64,000 bases of DNA from Symbiodinium sp. CCMP2592. Lineage: Eukaryota > Sar > Dinophyceae > Suessiales > Symbiodiniaceae. Made by a program: the position numbers and the translations under genes. The stretch is from the NCBI GenBank assembly GCA_905221615.1, contig CAJNDT010000133.1, positions 1 to 64,000 on the forward strand. Reading direction: 5' to 3'. Below are positions 1 to 11,907 of this stretch, one piece after another. The notes under the pieces were generated by a model that was given only the letters and a program-made list of their open reading frames with translations, was not told the DNA's origin and did not search any database. Every line of letters begins with the position of its first letter. Within the stretch, counting starts at the first letter, position 1.

Positions 1-65
1 CAGTCAGCAGTAGCAGTAGCAGCAGCGGCAGCAGCAGTAGCACTAGCAGTAGCAGTAGCAGTGGC

Positions 66-123
<58 letters not shown>

Positions 124-141
124 CGCGTACGCGTACGCGCG
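1..141. repeat. AGC/AGT trinucleotide tract
   Basis: The window opens inside a trinucleotide tract of mixed AGC, AGT and GGC units that becomes pure AGT from about position 66. It ends in a short CGTACG-type alternation. There is no non-repetitive reading frame here. Confidence 0.95.
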
Positions 142-304
142 TAGTGCATATTTGACGCTGCGTTGTCGTGCACGTCGCCTGCATAAAACACTGTGTTTTC
201 CGATGTACGCAGGACATGGCTTGTCTCAGTCAGGGGGGCGTTGAATTTTGGATCAGGATAGTTGTCAGCAGTTGACTCAGCAGTGTCGGATCATGTGTTT
301 TGTC

Positions 305-409
305 AGCACCCAGTTCCCTGCCCACCCCCCTGCCAACCCCCCCAACCCCGAACCCCCCAACCCCCACCCCCACCCCCCAAGCCAAGCCAAGCCAAGCCAA
401 GCCAAGCCA
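305..409. repeat. C-rich tract followed by GCCAA pentamer array
   Basis: A run of CCCCAA/CCCCACC-like units leads into five to six tandem copies of GCCAA at about 380-408. The strong strand asymmetry opens overlapping low-complexity frames on both strands, and neither is credible as protein. Confidence 0.85.
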
Positions 410-434
410 AAAATAAGTACTGAAAATTTGTTCC

Positions 435-560
435 AAGGCCCTCACAGGAAAAGCAAGGCCCTCATAGGAAAAGCAAGGCCCTCATCGGAAAAGCAAGGCC
501 CTTACACGAAATCCATAGACCTGATACGAACACCAGGGCCCTCGTACGAAATCCAAGGTC
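435..560. repeat. 20-bp minisatellite (AAGGCCCTCATAGGAAAAGC)
   Basis: At least three close copies of a 20-bp unit are followed by two or three diverged copies sharing the core AAGGCCCT...CGAAA. Copies differ by single substitutions. No gene is recognised. Confidence 0.85.
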
Positions 561-662
561 TCGTCAAACCCAAAGCACGAAGACATCCCCGCTCTCAAGC
601 TGAAACCCAAATCCCACAGATAGAATTCCTAAGTCAAGGTTTTCAGAATTCAACGCCCCCCA

Positions 663-1276
663 GAGAGTTGCAGTAGTAGCAGTAGTAGCAGTAGTAGCAG
701 TAGTAGCAGTAGCCGTAGCAGCAAAACTCGTACTCGTACTAGTATTAGTAAGTGTGCTGGTACTACTACCACCACTTCTACTATCACTACTACTACCACT
801 ACCACTACCACTACCACTACCACTACCACTACCACTACCACAACCACTACCACTACCACTACCACTACCACTACCACTACCACTACCACTACCACTACCA
901 CTACCACTCCCACTCCCACTCCCACTCCCACTCCCACTCCCACTCCCACTCCCACTCCCACTCCCACTACCACTACCACTACCACTACCACTACCGCCTA
1001 CATTACAATACCACTACCACTAACACTTACCACCACCACCACGACCACTACTACTAACTATACTAAATAACTACTAATAATACTTACAATACTACTTACA
1101 CTACCACTACCACTACCATAACACTCCCACTACCATACAAATACCACTTACCACTACCCACTCCACTACCACTTACCCCACCACCACCACCACTACCACT
1201 ACCAATACCACTACCACTACCACTACCACTACCACTACCACTACCACTACCACTACCACTACCACTACCACTACCA

Positions 1277-1346
<70 letters not shown>

Positions 1347-1369
1347 TCTACTACTTCTACTTCTACTGC

Positions 1370-1433
<64 letters not shown>

Positions 1434-1530
1434 TTCTACTTCTACTTCTACTTCTACTTCTACTTCTACTTCTACTTCTACTTCTACTTCTACTTCTACT
1501 TCTACTTCTACTTCTACTTCTACTTCTACT
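663..1530. repeat. Long hexamer/trinucleotide array (CCACTA, CCCACT, CTA, CTTCTA)
   Basis: A nearly continuous array begins with AGC/AGT at 663-720 and passes to CCACTA hexamers at about 783-1010, with a homogeneous CCCACT block at about 906-966. It becomes CCACTA again (about 1190-1284), CTA trimers (about 1284-1425) and CTTCTA (about 1425-1530). The block homogeneity suggests successive local expansions. Translations give poly-Tyr-His, poly-Leu-Pro or poly-Val and are not genes. Confidence 0.95.
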
Positions 1531-2168
1531 GCTGAGACGGCTGCTCCTTCTGCCGCTGCGGATACTCCTACTCTACTCCTACTCCTAGCTCTGCTGTTTC
1601 TAGTTGCACGTCTCACAATATGGACCTACTGCTATCGCTGCTCCACATACTCCCACAACTACCGCTGCTCGTATCTCGACATCAGCGTCCCTTGTAAAGT
1701 CGAAACTTTCGCTGTATCAGTGGCACAAGTCGCAGTAGTCATGTTGCCTGCTGCTAATGCCAACTGCAATCTGCCTGCGCCCCATGCTTGCCATCGTTGA
1801 TCACCACACGGTAACCTGCTGTGGATGCGGGTATGTGTGAAGCTCTGGGGCCTATTTACACTCAGCGCCCTAAGCGGACCAGGTCCCAGCAATGATCATG
1901 ACCGTAATGGAAGCAAGAGGGCAAACTGCAACATGTAGTGGTGATGATGACACCCGAAACCTGAACCACTGCGAGACCACATTCCCCGACTCATGATGGA
2001 AGGGATGGCGTAGCAGTCTACGACACGAGAAATCCCTAAACCTCAAACCACAAAGGCCAGCACTCCAAGCCCCTATGCCTAAAACATGAACCCAAAAAAC
2101 TCCTCGGCCCGAGACCTTAGACCATCAAGCCTACACCTTAAATTCGAACAGAGAGGCCTTGCCTTCAT

Positions 2169-2277
2169 CATGTGGGTAGTTGTTAAAATTATGGTCCCCT
2201 CTTGGGTACCCTAAATATTAGGTGCCGTATTATATCAGGGACCCAAAAAGAGATCCTAATTTTGACAACCACCCATG
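2169..2277. mobile_element. Short palindromic (MITE-like) element, single copy here
   Basis: The ends pair as imperfect inverted repeats: CATGTGGGTAGTTGTTAAAA on the left against the reverse complement of TTTTGACAACCACCCATG on the right. They enclose GGTCCCCT...GGGACC inner arms. The length of about 109 bp, absence of an ORF and arm pairing fit a non-autonomous inverted-repeat element. Its family is not known. Confidence 0.55.
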
Positions 2278-2312
2278 TATATCATGGTACTGCTAGACTG
2301 ATGAGGAATACG

Positions 2313-2409
2313 GTTGATGATATGAATCCTGCATTGCCCATAATAAGGAGTATACCATAATTCCCATAGTTTAGGGTCCTTAAGGTACTGCAGGATTTAT
2401 ATCATCAGC
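2313..2409. mobile_element. Second palindromic element next to the first
   Basis: The left arm GTTGATGATATGAATCCTGC pairs with the right arm GCAGGATTTATATCATCAGC across about 97 bp. It lies 35 bp beyond the previous palindrome but has different ends. It has no coding capacity. Confidence 0.55.
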
Positions 2410-4214
2410 AGTATCTCTGGAATATCTATTGGTAGTTTTTCAGGCAGAGGAAAGGAGGCCTTCAGTTCAAAGGCCTCTCTAAAGTGAGGGACGCAGCTCA
2501 GCTGAGGGCTTGGGGCTTGTAAGGTCACAAGGGCTTGTGAGCGAAGAAGGATGTTTGGGGTTTTAGGGATTGAAGAGTTTGGGGCCTAGAGTGTAGGATT
2601 CAGTATCGAGATTTCAAGGAAGGCTTTCTTTCGCATCTGCGGTGCTGTTGCGAACAGATCGGCTTTGTCCTACAAGCCCATGGAAGCCGGAGACTCCGAA
2701 ACATGAGCAAACCAACCGGAATGGCGCCTCCATAAGCCTGAACCGTGCAGGGCGCCTACAGAATCTACTGAGGAGGTGGCATAGCCAAAAGAGGTTGCAA
2801 ATTTCGAAGCTAATTCTATAGGCTACAAGCCTTCCAAGTCGGATTTATGCCCGGAAGTCCGTTTTGCTTGATTTGTGCCATCGGCAGACAGTTGTAATGA
2901 CTATCTGTCTACCATAACTTATCTTCATATGCCATACCAAAAGTAAAAACCTTTCCTTCGCACGACTAAGAGCAAATATGGTCAATCGCAGCCATAAAGC
3001 TAGCCTTCAAAACAAGAGACCAGTATCCATCGCGGTCGCCTAGCGCCGGCTCTCGTAGATTTGGGTTTAAGGGGAACCCTAAAATCCAAAGCCTGAACCT
3101 TACACCCCAAACCCTAAGACAAGAATCGCTGACCTCGCCTTCTGGGCATTCCTCCTTGCCCACACGGCTTGCCACAAAGAGCAAGTGCCCAAGCAGAGCC
3201 TCTCGAAAGAGCGGATAGGGTTTAGGGTTTATGGTGGGGAATAAGGGGCTCCGAGATGAAGGCTTCAGAGAAAGTTCATGTCTGCTCTGATGGGTTTTTT
3301 GGGGGTTCAGGGACGTTTTTTCAAGGCTGAGGGTGGGAGGTCTGCGATGTCGGACTCCAAGTTGTAGGCTCATGGAGCGGGTAGGGTTCAGGATTTGGGT
3401 TACCATTTTGGGATAATATGGGCGTCTGATGGCTAGGGTGCTGGATCAACCCCACTGACGATTCGAGGCCAGAAACCTTCGTGGCCAGTGCGGCACTCCA
3501 TAAACGGCAAGGATGCGAAGCCCGTCAAAAACGACTGGTCTTCTTTTCGCGGCTCTTGCACAGGTTGCGCGGCACTTCTGTAGCCGGTAAAGGTACTCTA
3601 ATGAGGGCCAGGCCCTAGATGCTGTTGAACTATGATGGCCCGCGCGACGGCGAAAGCAGCCTGGGTGGGTTCTGATCAAGAACGTGTGTTCTCCAGCAAT
3701 TGCTTTATTGCAAGTAGGCTTTGGCAGTAACATGCAAGTCTGGATGCTCTACGCGGGGCAACATCACGACATCCACCCATGTGGCTGCCGACAAGGCTGT
3801 TCGCTTGTCAGATACCCAATCGTCGCGCTGCGCATAGTGACTCCTCACACTGGCCACTGTATCCGCCAAGTTTATGGACACGGAAGCACATTGCGCTGCC
3901 GGTGTTGCAGGGCCGACCACCATGTCACGTGCAATACTACATCTCGTCACAGCCAGGTGTTCTTGAACACCCGCCCCTGTGCTGCGACCAGAAAGGAAAC
4001 TGCCTATCAAAAGTTGGCTCTTCCCTGGGCCAACGAGCTCGAGGACTCATGACGGTTGCCATGGTCAGAATGGGATAGAGGTAGTGTATTATAGGATGTC
4101 GTTGCAACATGAATAGAAATGCCTGACGGCAACACGGACTGCCACAACTCAACAACGCCTAGACCGCAGATCGCCCCGCTTTCCACCCAGGCTACTCCAA
4201 AGACAAACGTACTT

Positions 4215-4282
4215 GCATGCATGCAAGCATACATACATACATACATACATACATACAGACAGACACACATACACACATGCAT
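4215..4282. repeat. CATA tetramer microsatellite
   Basis: Tandem CATA units grade into CAGA/CACA and CATG units. Confidence 0.9.
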
Positions 4283-6244
4283 GCATGCGTGAACGTAGGG
4301 TATCAGTATATAGGTCCTCCGTGCCGAAATGCCTGCCCCAGGAAGACTTGACCCTAGTGGGCTGCATCTACAAAACCTACCATCTCACGTCGCTCCCGGC
4401 AGCGGCATGGCGACTGCTTGAGGTCCTGCGGATCTAAGACACTCTCCAACCGAGGCTTCGAGGACAAAGTGTGGCGGCTATAGTCATCTACAGTCCATCT
4501 TTTTCATCTTCGGGCTGATATGAAGGGTTACAAACGTTTGCGTGCAGGCACCAGTGTTTCTTATATGGCGAATCTACTGTGCAGCACAGCGCAGCAGGAA
4601 GTCCGGCCACAAGTGCACCACCAAGCAGCAGAGCCTGTGCGTACCAGGATTAAAGATTCCCAAAACGGAAGGCTTCATCAGTTTTTGCTTTAGAGCTCTG
4701 GATTTGGCCCACCTCCGCGCGAGTGTCAAGCACAAGCTCAAGAACTCCCATATCTTTCCATGATATGCTCTCTTCATGCTGTGGCTAAACGTGCTAGGAG
4801 CAACAATAGCAGGAGGCACGGGGACTCCGCAGCCCAAGTATTTCCACCGCCAAGTTCTGCTGTTATTGATCAGATGTGCCTTGCATTCGATAGTGCAGCA
4901 CCGTCGGGCCTGAACTGGCACAGCCTTTTGTTTTCATTGGGCTTTTGCTCCACTCTCCTCCCTCACTCCTCCCCGACGTTTGCATCTAGCAGCAACGGGA
5001 CGTGGATAACACCAGACTGTGTAAGTCACAGGTCATGAGGCTTGGCTTAGCTAAGAGAAGCAGTTCTCACAAACCCCATTGATGTTTACAGCCACCGGCA
5101 GCAGAAAATGAGTCCGAGGTTCGGCTACAGCAGCCCATGCATTGCATTCTACAGCACGAATAGCAGAAGCATGTTGAATGAAACATAACCGATTTCCACA
5201 CATCACGTCATCTTGCAACATATCAACATACCTATCGTTCAGGATTGTGGATTTAGTCGACCTCAACATACTGCTGCCTTCAGCACAAGTCAGCCCCGAA
5301 GCTGCAATTCAAACTGCAAATTTGCCGTGCGTTGCTGCTGACTTCTGCTTTCGCCAGGAGGAGGATGGGTAGGTAGCAGGAGCAGGAGCAGTAGAAGTAG
5401 CAGCAGTCGTCGTAGTGGCACTAGCATATCAGCTGTCCATGAAGGCCCCCAAAGTCCCGCCCCCCGCTGCAACTCTGCAAGCCAAGGTGCAGAACGCTCA
5501 CGAGGAAAGCCAGGGGCACGACCGCCTTCACCACCTTCCTCTGGAGCCTAGGGAGGATCGGAGGGGCATGCCATGAAATCTACATCCCGAATCTATAAGC
5601 AAGCAGCTGTCCATGCCCTACAGCCTGAAGCCCTAGACCCTGAACCCCTAGCCGCTACCCGAAAAACCTTCCGAAACTCTCAGGACCAAGCCTCTGCGTT
5701 CGACGCTGGGCCTCGGCGCGCTTCGACAAAGCTGCCGCCGCGCCTCCCAGGCTTGGGCTCCGGATGAGTGTTCAGAGCATCGAGGCCCTGAACCCTGAAC
5801 CCTAAGCCATGTGTCGGAATTTACAATGTCTGGCATTCCGGAGGACACGGCCCTGTGCGGGAGCCGCCTTTCCTGGAACCTTTCGGTGCGCTGTACCGTT
5901 GAAGTTAGAACTCCATATAGTGTGTGCCGCATGCATGGCCAAGTAGCGAAACTCAATAGCGAACCTTGCCTTTATGTATGCATGCATGCACGTATAGGTG
6001 TACCGACGGAGTCATGAACTTGTTCGTATACATATACGTCTATACTCACCCTCATTGCGACTCGGCAACTACGAAGGTAATCAGAACGACCTGCACCTTG
6101 AATCCCCATCCCCGAAAACCCTACACTCCCAGAACTCCTTACGCCTGAAGACCTGAGCATGAAATCCCTACAACCTCATGAGCCTGGTCAAGCCTTATCC
6201 GAATGAAGCCAACAAGTAGGATTCTGATTCTCGGGGCCAAATTA

Positions 6245-6660
6245 CGGACCCATACTTGTTAATGAATATCTAACCTCCAATCCCTAAACCTAGACCCTAC
6301 GCCCTAAATTAAATCCTAAACCCTAAAACCCTCAAATCCCTCAACCCTAAACCCATGCAAACGCGTAAATCCCAAACCCCAAACCCTAAACCCCAAATCC
6401 CAAACCCTAAATCCCTCAACCCCTACCCCGAAAGTCCTAAGCGAGACTGGAGGAGGGCTGCCTCGCCCCTGCTTCTGATTTCCAGCACTGCTCCGAATCC
6501 TGGGGAGCTGGGGTCAGTCCGTAGGTTTGGGGTTATGGGGTCTGGGTTTAATCAATTAGGGTTTAGGGTTCATTGGGGGTTACGGGGTTTGGGTTAAGTT
6601 GCACTTAGGGTTTAGGGATTAGGAGGGTTAAGGATTTAGGGAGGTTTTAGTTTAGTTTTC
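6245..6660. repeat. Convergent interstitial telomere-like arrays
   Basis: CCCTAAA-type units, many degenerate (CCCCAAA, TCCCTAAA, CCCTCAA), fill about 6281-6430 on the plus strand. After about 110 bp of unrelated sequence, TTTAGGG-type units fill about 6530-6655. The two blocks are therefore inverted relative to each other. TTTAGGG is the plant, dinoflagellate and chromerid telomere unit. Confidence 0.75.
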
Positions 6661-7825
6661 GGACGTTGGAGGTTCAGCGGTGGATTCGAACCTTTGGGCT
6701 GTGCGGGTTCTAAGGGGCGTGTTCGAACTTGGGGCCGTCAGGATTTTTGATGACCTTTGGTTGCAGTTAGGCTGTTCTCAGTTCGATCTGCTGTAATTTG
6801 TAATGGAAGCTAGATTAAGAGAAGGCCCTTTTGAAGCCAATGTGGAGCGCCTGACCTGCTTGAAGAGGCTCTGAAGGTGGAGTCTCCCACATGTTGCGAA
6901 GCCTTGGAAGCTCTTGGCACTATCGAAAAACCTTGAGCACCACAGTATGGATCCATCAGCCTGCCAACTGCCCGGAAAACCCTAAACCCCGAGTGCTGCG
7001 TGCAGTCTCGGTTCCTGTGGACACATCAACCCTCTGAACTCTAAACTCCTAAACCTTGAACCTGAAACCCGACCGGAACCCCGAAACCCCTGGACAATGA
7101 ATCTCTAAGCATCGCAATCCCCGACCGCTATATAAACACTAGCAATAAAATTTGTTGTTAGGGTTTGTATTATCAATAAATCCTAGCTCCTTTTAGCCAA
7201 ACCGCTGACCACCAAACCCCTGAAATAGTCAACTTGCATATATGGCCATAGTAGTATATACATTATACTCTATACCTCATAAACCTATTTCAACGGTTAG
7301 AGCCCGCTGCATGAAGCGCTGGAGACTGAGTCTTGCGCCGGGAGAGCAGGGAGGATGCAGCCGCACGGTAGCGACTGAAGGGAGCTTTCACTCGGTTTCA
7401 TGATTTCGTATTTGAGAGTTCCATCTCCGGCCCAGGCGCCTTATCGCCTGGTTACGCCTACAACAGCCTGTAAGCTATACCTTCCTGGCCTTTGAACTGG
7501 GCCAACCCTTAATTTTACAACCTGAACTTCAGGCCTAACTCATCATTCGCTCCTCATTTCTCCGTCCAGCCATGCAGCTACCGGAACCCTCAGTCGCCGC
7601 AGCCCTCAACCCGCGCCTGAAGCCCTCAAGCAGACAACCCTCATGGCTTCAGCCCTAGTTTTCGGAAGCCCTAAACCCTTATAGTACCCTTAAAACCCTA
7701 AACCCTTATAGAGCCCTTTAGAGGAAGTCTTATAGTACCCTGATAGTAACCCGTTAAAGGCTTCAGCACTCTCGGCGCAGCCTCTCCGGACTCCAATGGC
7801 GAGCCGGCGAGGCCTCGTCTGCAGT

Positions 7826-8030
7826 TATGTAGGAACCTGATTAAGAAACCTTGGACCTTTTATTCGGGTTCCTTTTGAAGGGGTCTACAAGAGTTACTAT
7901 AAGGGATCTATACGGGTACTATAATAAGGAACCTGATTAAGAAACCTTGCACCTTTATGAGGGCTCCTTATATGAATCCTAGTATTTTGGGGTCATAGGC
8001 CCAGGGCTTCTGAATCAGGTTCCTACATTA
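7826..8030. mobile_element. About 205-bp inverted-repeat element with internal duplication
   Basis: The ends TATGTAGGAACCTGATTAAG and CTGAATCAGGTTCCTACATTA are inverted copies of each other. The same AACCTGATTAAGAAACCTT segment recurs in direct orientation near 7928. The interior carries AAGGGGTCTA/AAGGGATCTATA units shared with the flanks of the commonest MITE family in the window. No ORF is present. Confidence 0.55.
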
Positions 8031-8466
8031 GGTTGTTTAGGGCAGCTTAGGAGCTTGGGTACCTTTGATCTTGCGATGTCAGGGCTTCGCAAGACGGAAG
8101 GCTCCGTGGGATTGAGGTCCGTCGAAACGGCCCCGAGACGCGAAGAGGGGGCTGGGTGCCTGCAGTTTCGGGAAACTTGGGGTGCGCGGAGAAAGTGCGA
8201 TCTCCAGGCGCCGATCTGAAAGTTAAGTCAGTCAGCACTGTAGCTTTCACTTCCCCACACACAAGCTCCAGTACCCTGGATCCTGTCTCCCCAAAAGTCC
8301 ACACAAACTTCAGTACCACGAGCTGCCGGCAGAAGCGTCTTCGCTATTCCACAAAGGCTGTGCTCGAGCGCCCGCGGTCTTCAAAGCCTGTAGGAGAGCA
8401 AGGGGCCGAGAAACGGAAACGAGCCAGCAGGGTAGCGGGTTGGGACAGTAGAGAAGAGTAGCTAGC

Positions 8467-8490
8467 AGTTTAGGGTTTAGGGTTTAGGAT
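8467..8490. repeat. Short TTTAGGG array
   Basis: Three TTTAGGG units in tandem in otherwise unique sequence. Confidence 0.9.
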
Positions 8491-9107
8491 GCCAGCATTC
8501 CCAAACCCTGAGCTGAAGCATAGGTTTGAGCTTCGGAGCTGCGTGGCTACACTCGGCTTGTCTGCCTCAGCTGGATGAGACAAGCAGCAGCACACAGGGA
8601 CAGTGCTGCACCAGAAACACAAGCAGAGAAGTGTCAACTTGTGTGCATTTTAGAGCTGTATATTGGGTTAGAACCTACTATCTTATAGTACATTGTATCA
8701 TGTTGTAGGGGCCGCTGCCAAAACGACCGAGCCCCCCTGGGAGTGACGATTACAACTTGCTGTCACTTGCTGTTTTTAATTAGGTGGTGACCCCCAACCC
8801 TCGCACTATATCTTCAAACCCTAAACCCGAGACCTTCAAACTCGGCCTTTGCAGCAGTTAATGCCCCAAATCCGCACTGTGCAACCGTTTGAACGGTTGA
8901 TGTGGTTGGAATACCATCCCTTGTTGACAAAGTTAAGACCGTAGCACCTGGAATCAGAAAACTATGCTCAGGACATGACAGCAAGTTGTCGAATATTGCA
9001 TCGGATGCAAAGGGATGCAAACATGCTCCAGTAGATGCTGGATGTCAGCAAAAGTGTACCATGGTTGTAGCAGACAGATTCAGACAGTATCCTTCATGGT
9101 AAGCTAC

Positions 9108-9350
9108 CCGAAACCCTAACCCTAAACCCTAGACCCAATCAATAACTTCATGTTTGCCCTACCCTCAACCCTAACCCTAAACCCTACAACCAATTCATAA
9201 CTTCAATGTTTGCCCTACCCTAGACCCAAACCCTGCACCCTACAACCAATCAATAACTTCATGTTTGCCCTACCCTAAACCCAAACCCTAAAACCCTACG
9301 ACCAATTAATAACTTCAATCTTTGCCCTACCCTAAACCCAAACCCTACAC
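9108..9350. repeat. 56-bp minisatellite with telomere-like core
   Basis: Four tandem copies start near 9141, 9196, 9252 and 9308. Each contains AATAACTTCA...TTTGCCCTACC followed by CCCTAAACCC-type heptamers. The unit therefore fuses a unique 30-bp segment to degenerate telomere repeat, and it was amplified as a whole. Confidence 0.85.
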
Positions 9351-9464
9351 CCCGTATCTGCAAGACTGCCGGAAAGCCCGAAAGGGGCGGGGGCCTCACA
9401 TCCCCGAAGGTCGAGCAGGCACAGGCACAGCAGAGCTCCCAGGGCCTCCAAAGCCCAAGACCAT

Positions 9465-9558
9465 ATTTAAAGGGATCTATATGGGGTTCCTTAAAGGGAT
9501 CTATGGGGTTCCTGGAAGGGATCTATGGGGTTCCTGAAAGGGATCTATGGGGTTTAGG
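9465..9558. repeat. 22-bp minisatellite (AAAGGGATCTATGGGGTTCC)
   Basis: Four tandem units end directly in a TTTAGGG pair. Similar AAGGGATCTATAAGGG phrases occur alone in the flanks of several MITE copies. Confidence 0.85.
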
Positions 9559-9567
9559 GTTTAGGGC

Positions 9568-9698
9568 TTACTTGGAGGGGCAGGGGATTTAGTAAGTCGT
9601 TTATAAGTAGGGTTATAATTGGGGTAACTCCCTTTAGGGGTACTTATTGCTCTACTTATAACCTCTTACTATTACTAAGTCCCCTGCCACTTCAAGTC
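9568..9698. mobile_element. MITE family B, copy 1
   Basis: The termini TACTTGGAGG...GGGATTTAGTAAG and CTTACT...ACTAAGTCCCC...CAAGT form an inverted repeat. The inner arms carry TTATAAGTA/TACTTATAA. The closest relatives are at 10012 and 40993. Confidence 0.7.
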
Positions 9699-9777
9699 GG
9701 GGCGTTGATAATTAGAATAGGGCTCCTTTCAAGGGCTTAGTATAGGGGATACGACAAGGGATCTATAAGGGAGGTCT

Positions 9778-9883
9778 AATATAGGGGCCGATAGTTAGAA
9801 CGGGGTTTTGGGGCCCATTGTACTATACTTATGGTAAGGAACCGCCGAAATTGGAATTGGTAAACATTTATGCCCTTATATTA
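9778..9883. mobile_element. MITE family A, copy
   Basis: The left end is TAATATAGGGGCC and the right end is GCCCTTATATTA. The core GGGGTTTTGGGGCCCATT...ACTATAC is the family signature. TA-rich flanks suggest a target duplication containing TA. Confidence 0.7.
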
Positions 9884-10011
9884 ATGTCACGGAAAGCAGT
9901 GCGTTCGATGCTGCGGGCGGGGCTTCGGGCTTTGGGTACAAGGTGATCTCGAAGCTTTGAGCTGAAGGATCAAGACTCCAGAGGCCTCGTATGGCCGAGG
10001 GGTGTTTTGCT

Positions 10012-10139
10012 CTACTTAAAGGATCATGGGACTTAGTAACAGGGGGGTTATAAATAAGGTAACTATACTTATAATTCCTTATAGCCCCAATTAAGGTGCT
10101 CATAACCTTACTTACTAAGTCCCACGATCCTCCAAGTAG
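10012..10139. mobile_element. MITE family B, copy 2
   Basis: The left arm reads CTACTTAAAGGATCATGGGA followed by CTTAGTAA. The right arm is TTACTTACTAAGTCCCACGA then TCCTCCAAGTAG. The arms are nearly perfect inverted copies and the element is not coding. Confidence 0.75.
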
Positions 10140-11797
10140 GGGGACAAAGACTGGGAGGGTAGAGCAAAGGCTGCAAGTGAAGCTGAAACCTCAAACATCC
10201 TCAAACTCTCTGCCTAGCCTGAAGCCAGTGCAAGTCTCAAATTCCTGGCTGTGTGAAGATACTGGGGAACGCAGGAAGCCGACGAAACTTGTAGAAAACA
10301 TAGGCAGTCTCCAGGTTCGGTGGTCAGGGACCGTTCTCAAGCACTCAGTGCCTTGCAAGTCTGCAACATGCTGCTGGCTTCCTCGGCTTTGGGTCCGGCA
10401 GGGCATTTCGTTGAGGGGCTAGGAAGAGGAGGGGGGGGCCGTTGGAGCGTGACAGTTTCGGATTTCATTTCGGACTTGGGGCTAGGGTTCAGTAGGCTTC
10501 TGACTGTCTGTCGACGGATCCAATCAACTGACGCTTCGCATCAAGCAGTAACGGGGTGTTTCAACATCTTCTTATATAATCGGCCTGGCACACGCAGCCA
10601 AGGCAAGTCTGCAAATGCAGCACCACGAAAGTTGCAGCAGGCCCCACCGAGCGAATGTGCTGCATTGGCGTGCCAGCATCGTGTTGTCATTCACATTCTT
10701 TGACCAAACATGCATGATTTTGATGATGGCATCCAAATCGTTGAGGTTCAGCTGTGACCGGTGTTTGTGCTCGCTTTCCCTGATGAGTCTGGCAATTGCT
10801 TCGTGACCTGCGGGTCAAGGCTGTCCTTCTCCCCCACAGCAGGCTTTTAATGAAACCAGAGCAGAAGGTTACTGTAATGCCTAGAAAAAGGACTTACCCC
10901 GTTGATCCAGGGAAAGATCCGCCAGCAGTGCACTACTTGGCCCTTACAAGTGCAGCTCGAGTTCACCTGCTGGCCCTGAATCACCAAGGTGTTGGGCAGC
11001 CCCACGAAAGAAACGAAAAAGTTTAATATCCGGCTCATCGGGGTACGAATCTACGGGAGTTCGGCACACTGCAGCTTCGCTGCTGCTCTTGAACCTGAAG
11101 CCAAAGATCTTCACTTCTGCCTTTCTCCTGTTCACCACGTTTTTTGGAAGTTGTCCTTTCGGAGAACTGCGGCGTCAGAACCAGCAACTCGGTTGTCTGA
11201 GCTGCACTCCCTGAAAGTCACTGTGGCAATGGAAACCCTCTAGCAAAGAGGCACCGGAGCCAGTGCAGTCTCGTGGCCGCAGCAGTCGCAAGCTGCCCGT
11301 TTCACAACGTTCGAGCCAGGAAGCTGCACAAAGCCGTCAAGGTTTAGGCAAGACTCGGTCTAGAACAAATAGAACAGTGAGCGTAACACGTCATTCATAC
11401 ATGTGTACTGACCGGTAAAAGTAGCGAACAGCATAGCAGCATAGCCGTAGAACAAGCACGAACACTGCGACAAAGTTAGACGGCGACCTGCAGACTTGAC
11501 TAGCGGCAACAACAGAACCATTGTCGTCATCATCATGGTCGTGATTGTTGCCTGCAGTAACTCTATACCACAACGCTCTGCGCCACGACGCTCAATAATG
11601 CAACTACGACTCATAAGACATGAAACCATTCACTCGTGAATCTCAAACCCTGCACCATTTCCGAAGCCGCAGCCGAGAACTTTGTCAATCCCTATGAACC
11701 CGAAAGTCCTAGGCCCCAAGGCAAAAGAAAACAAAACACTAATGCCGAATCCGAAGACCTCGAAGCCTACATCTCAGGAGCCCGACATCCGAAGCAC

Positions 11798-11907
11798 TAA
11801 TATAGGGGCCATAATTATTAGAATAGGGTTGGGGGGGGTATATTATACTATATAAGGAGCCGAGCCAAACAAAAACCACACCCTACTTAAGTTATTAAGC
11901 CCCTTAC
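11798..11907. mobile_element. MITE family A, copy
   Basis: TAATATAGGGGCC on the left, an AATAGGGTTGGGGGGGTATATTATACTATA core, and a decayed right end GTTATTAAGCCCCTTAC. Confidence 0.6.

Larger units (their letters stand above)
1531..7825. other. Non-coding stretch with scattered telomere-like heptamers
   Basis: No gene is recognised. Frames up to about 146 codons exist, for example on the minus strand at 2966-3406, 3446-3733 and 3705-4010, but they show no domain, repeat or membrane pattern. The stretch holds two short palindromes, a CATA tetramer array and many CCCTAAA/TTTAGGG patches, densest at 6280-6660. Phrases such as CCTGAACCCTGAACCCTAA around 5790 look like decayed heptamer arrays. 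Confidence 0.6.

Noticed and set aside
9108..9350. Regularly spaced repeats resembling a CRISPR array
   Set aside because: Spacers are themselves similar and contain telomere-like heptamers. It is a 56-bp minisatellite in a eukaryotic context with no cas genes.
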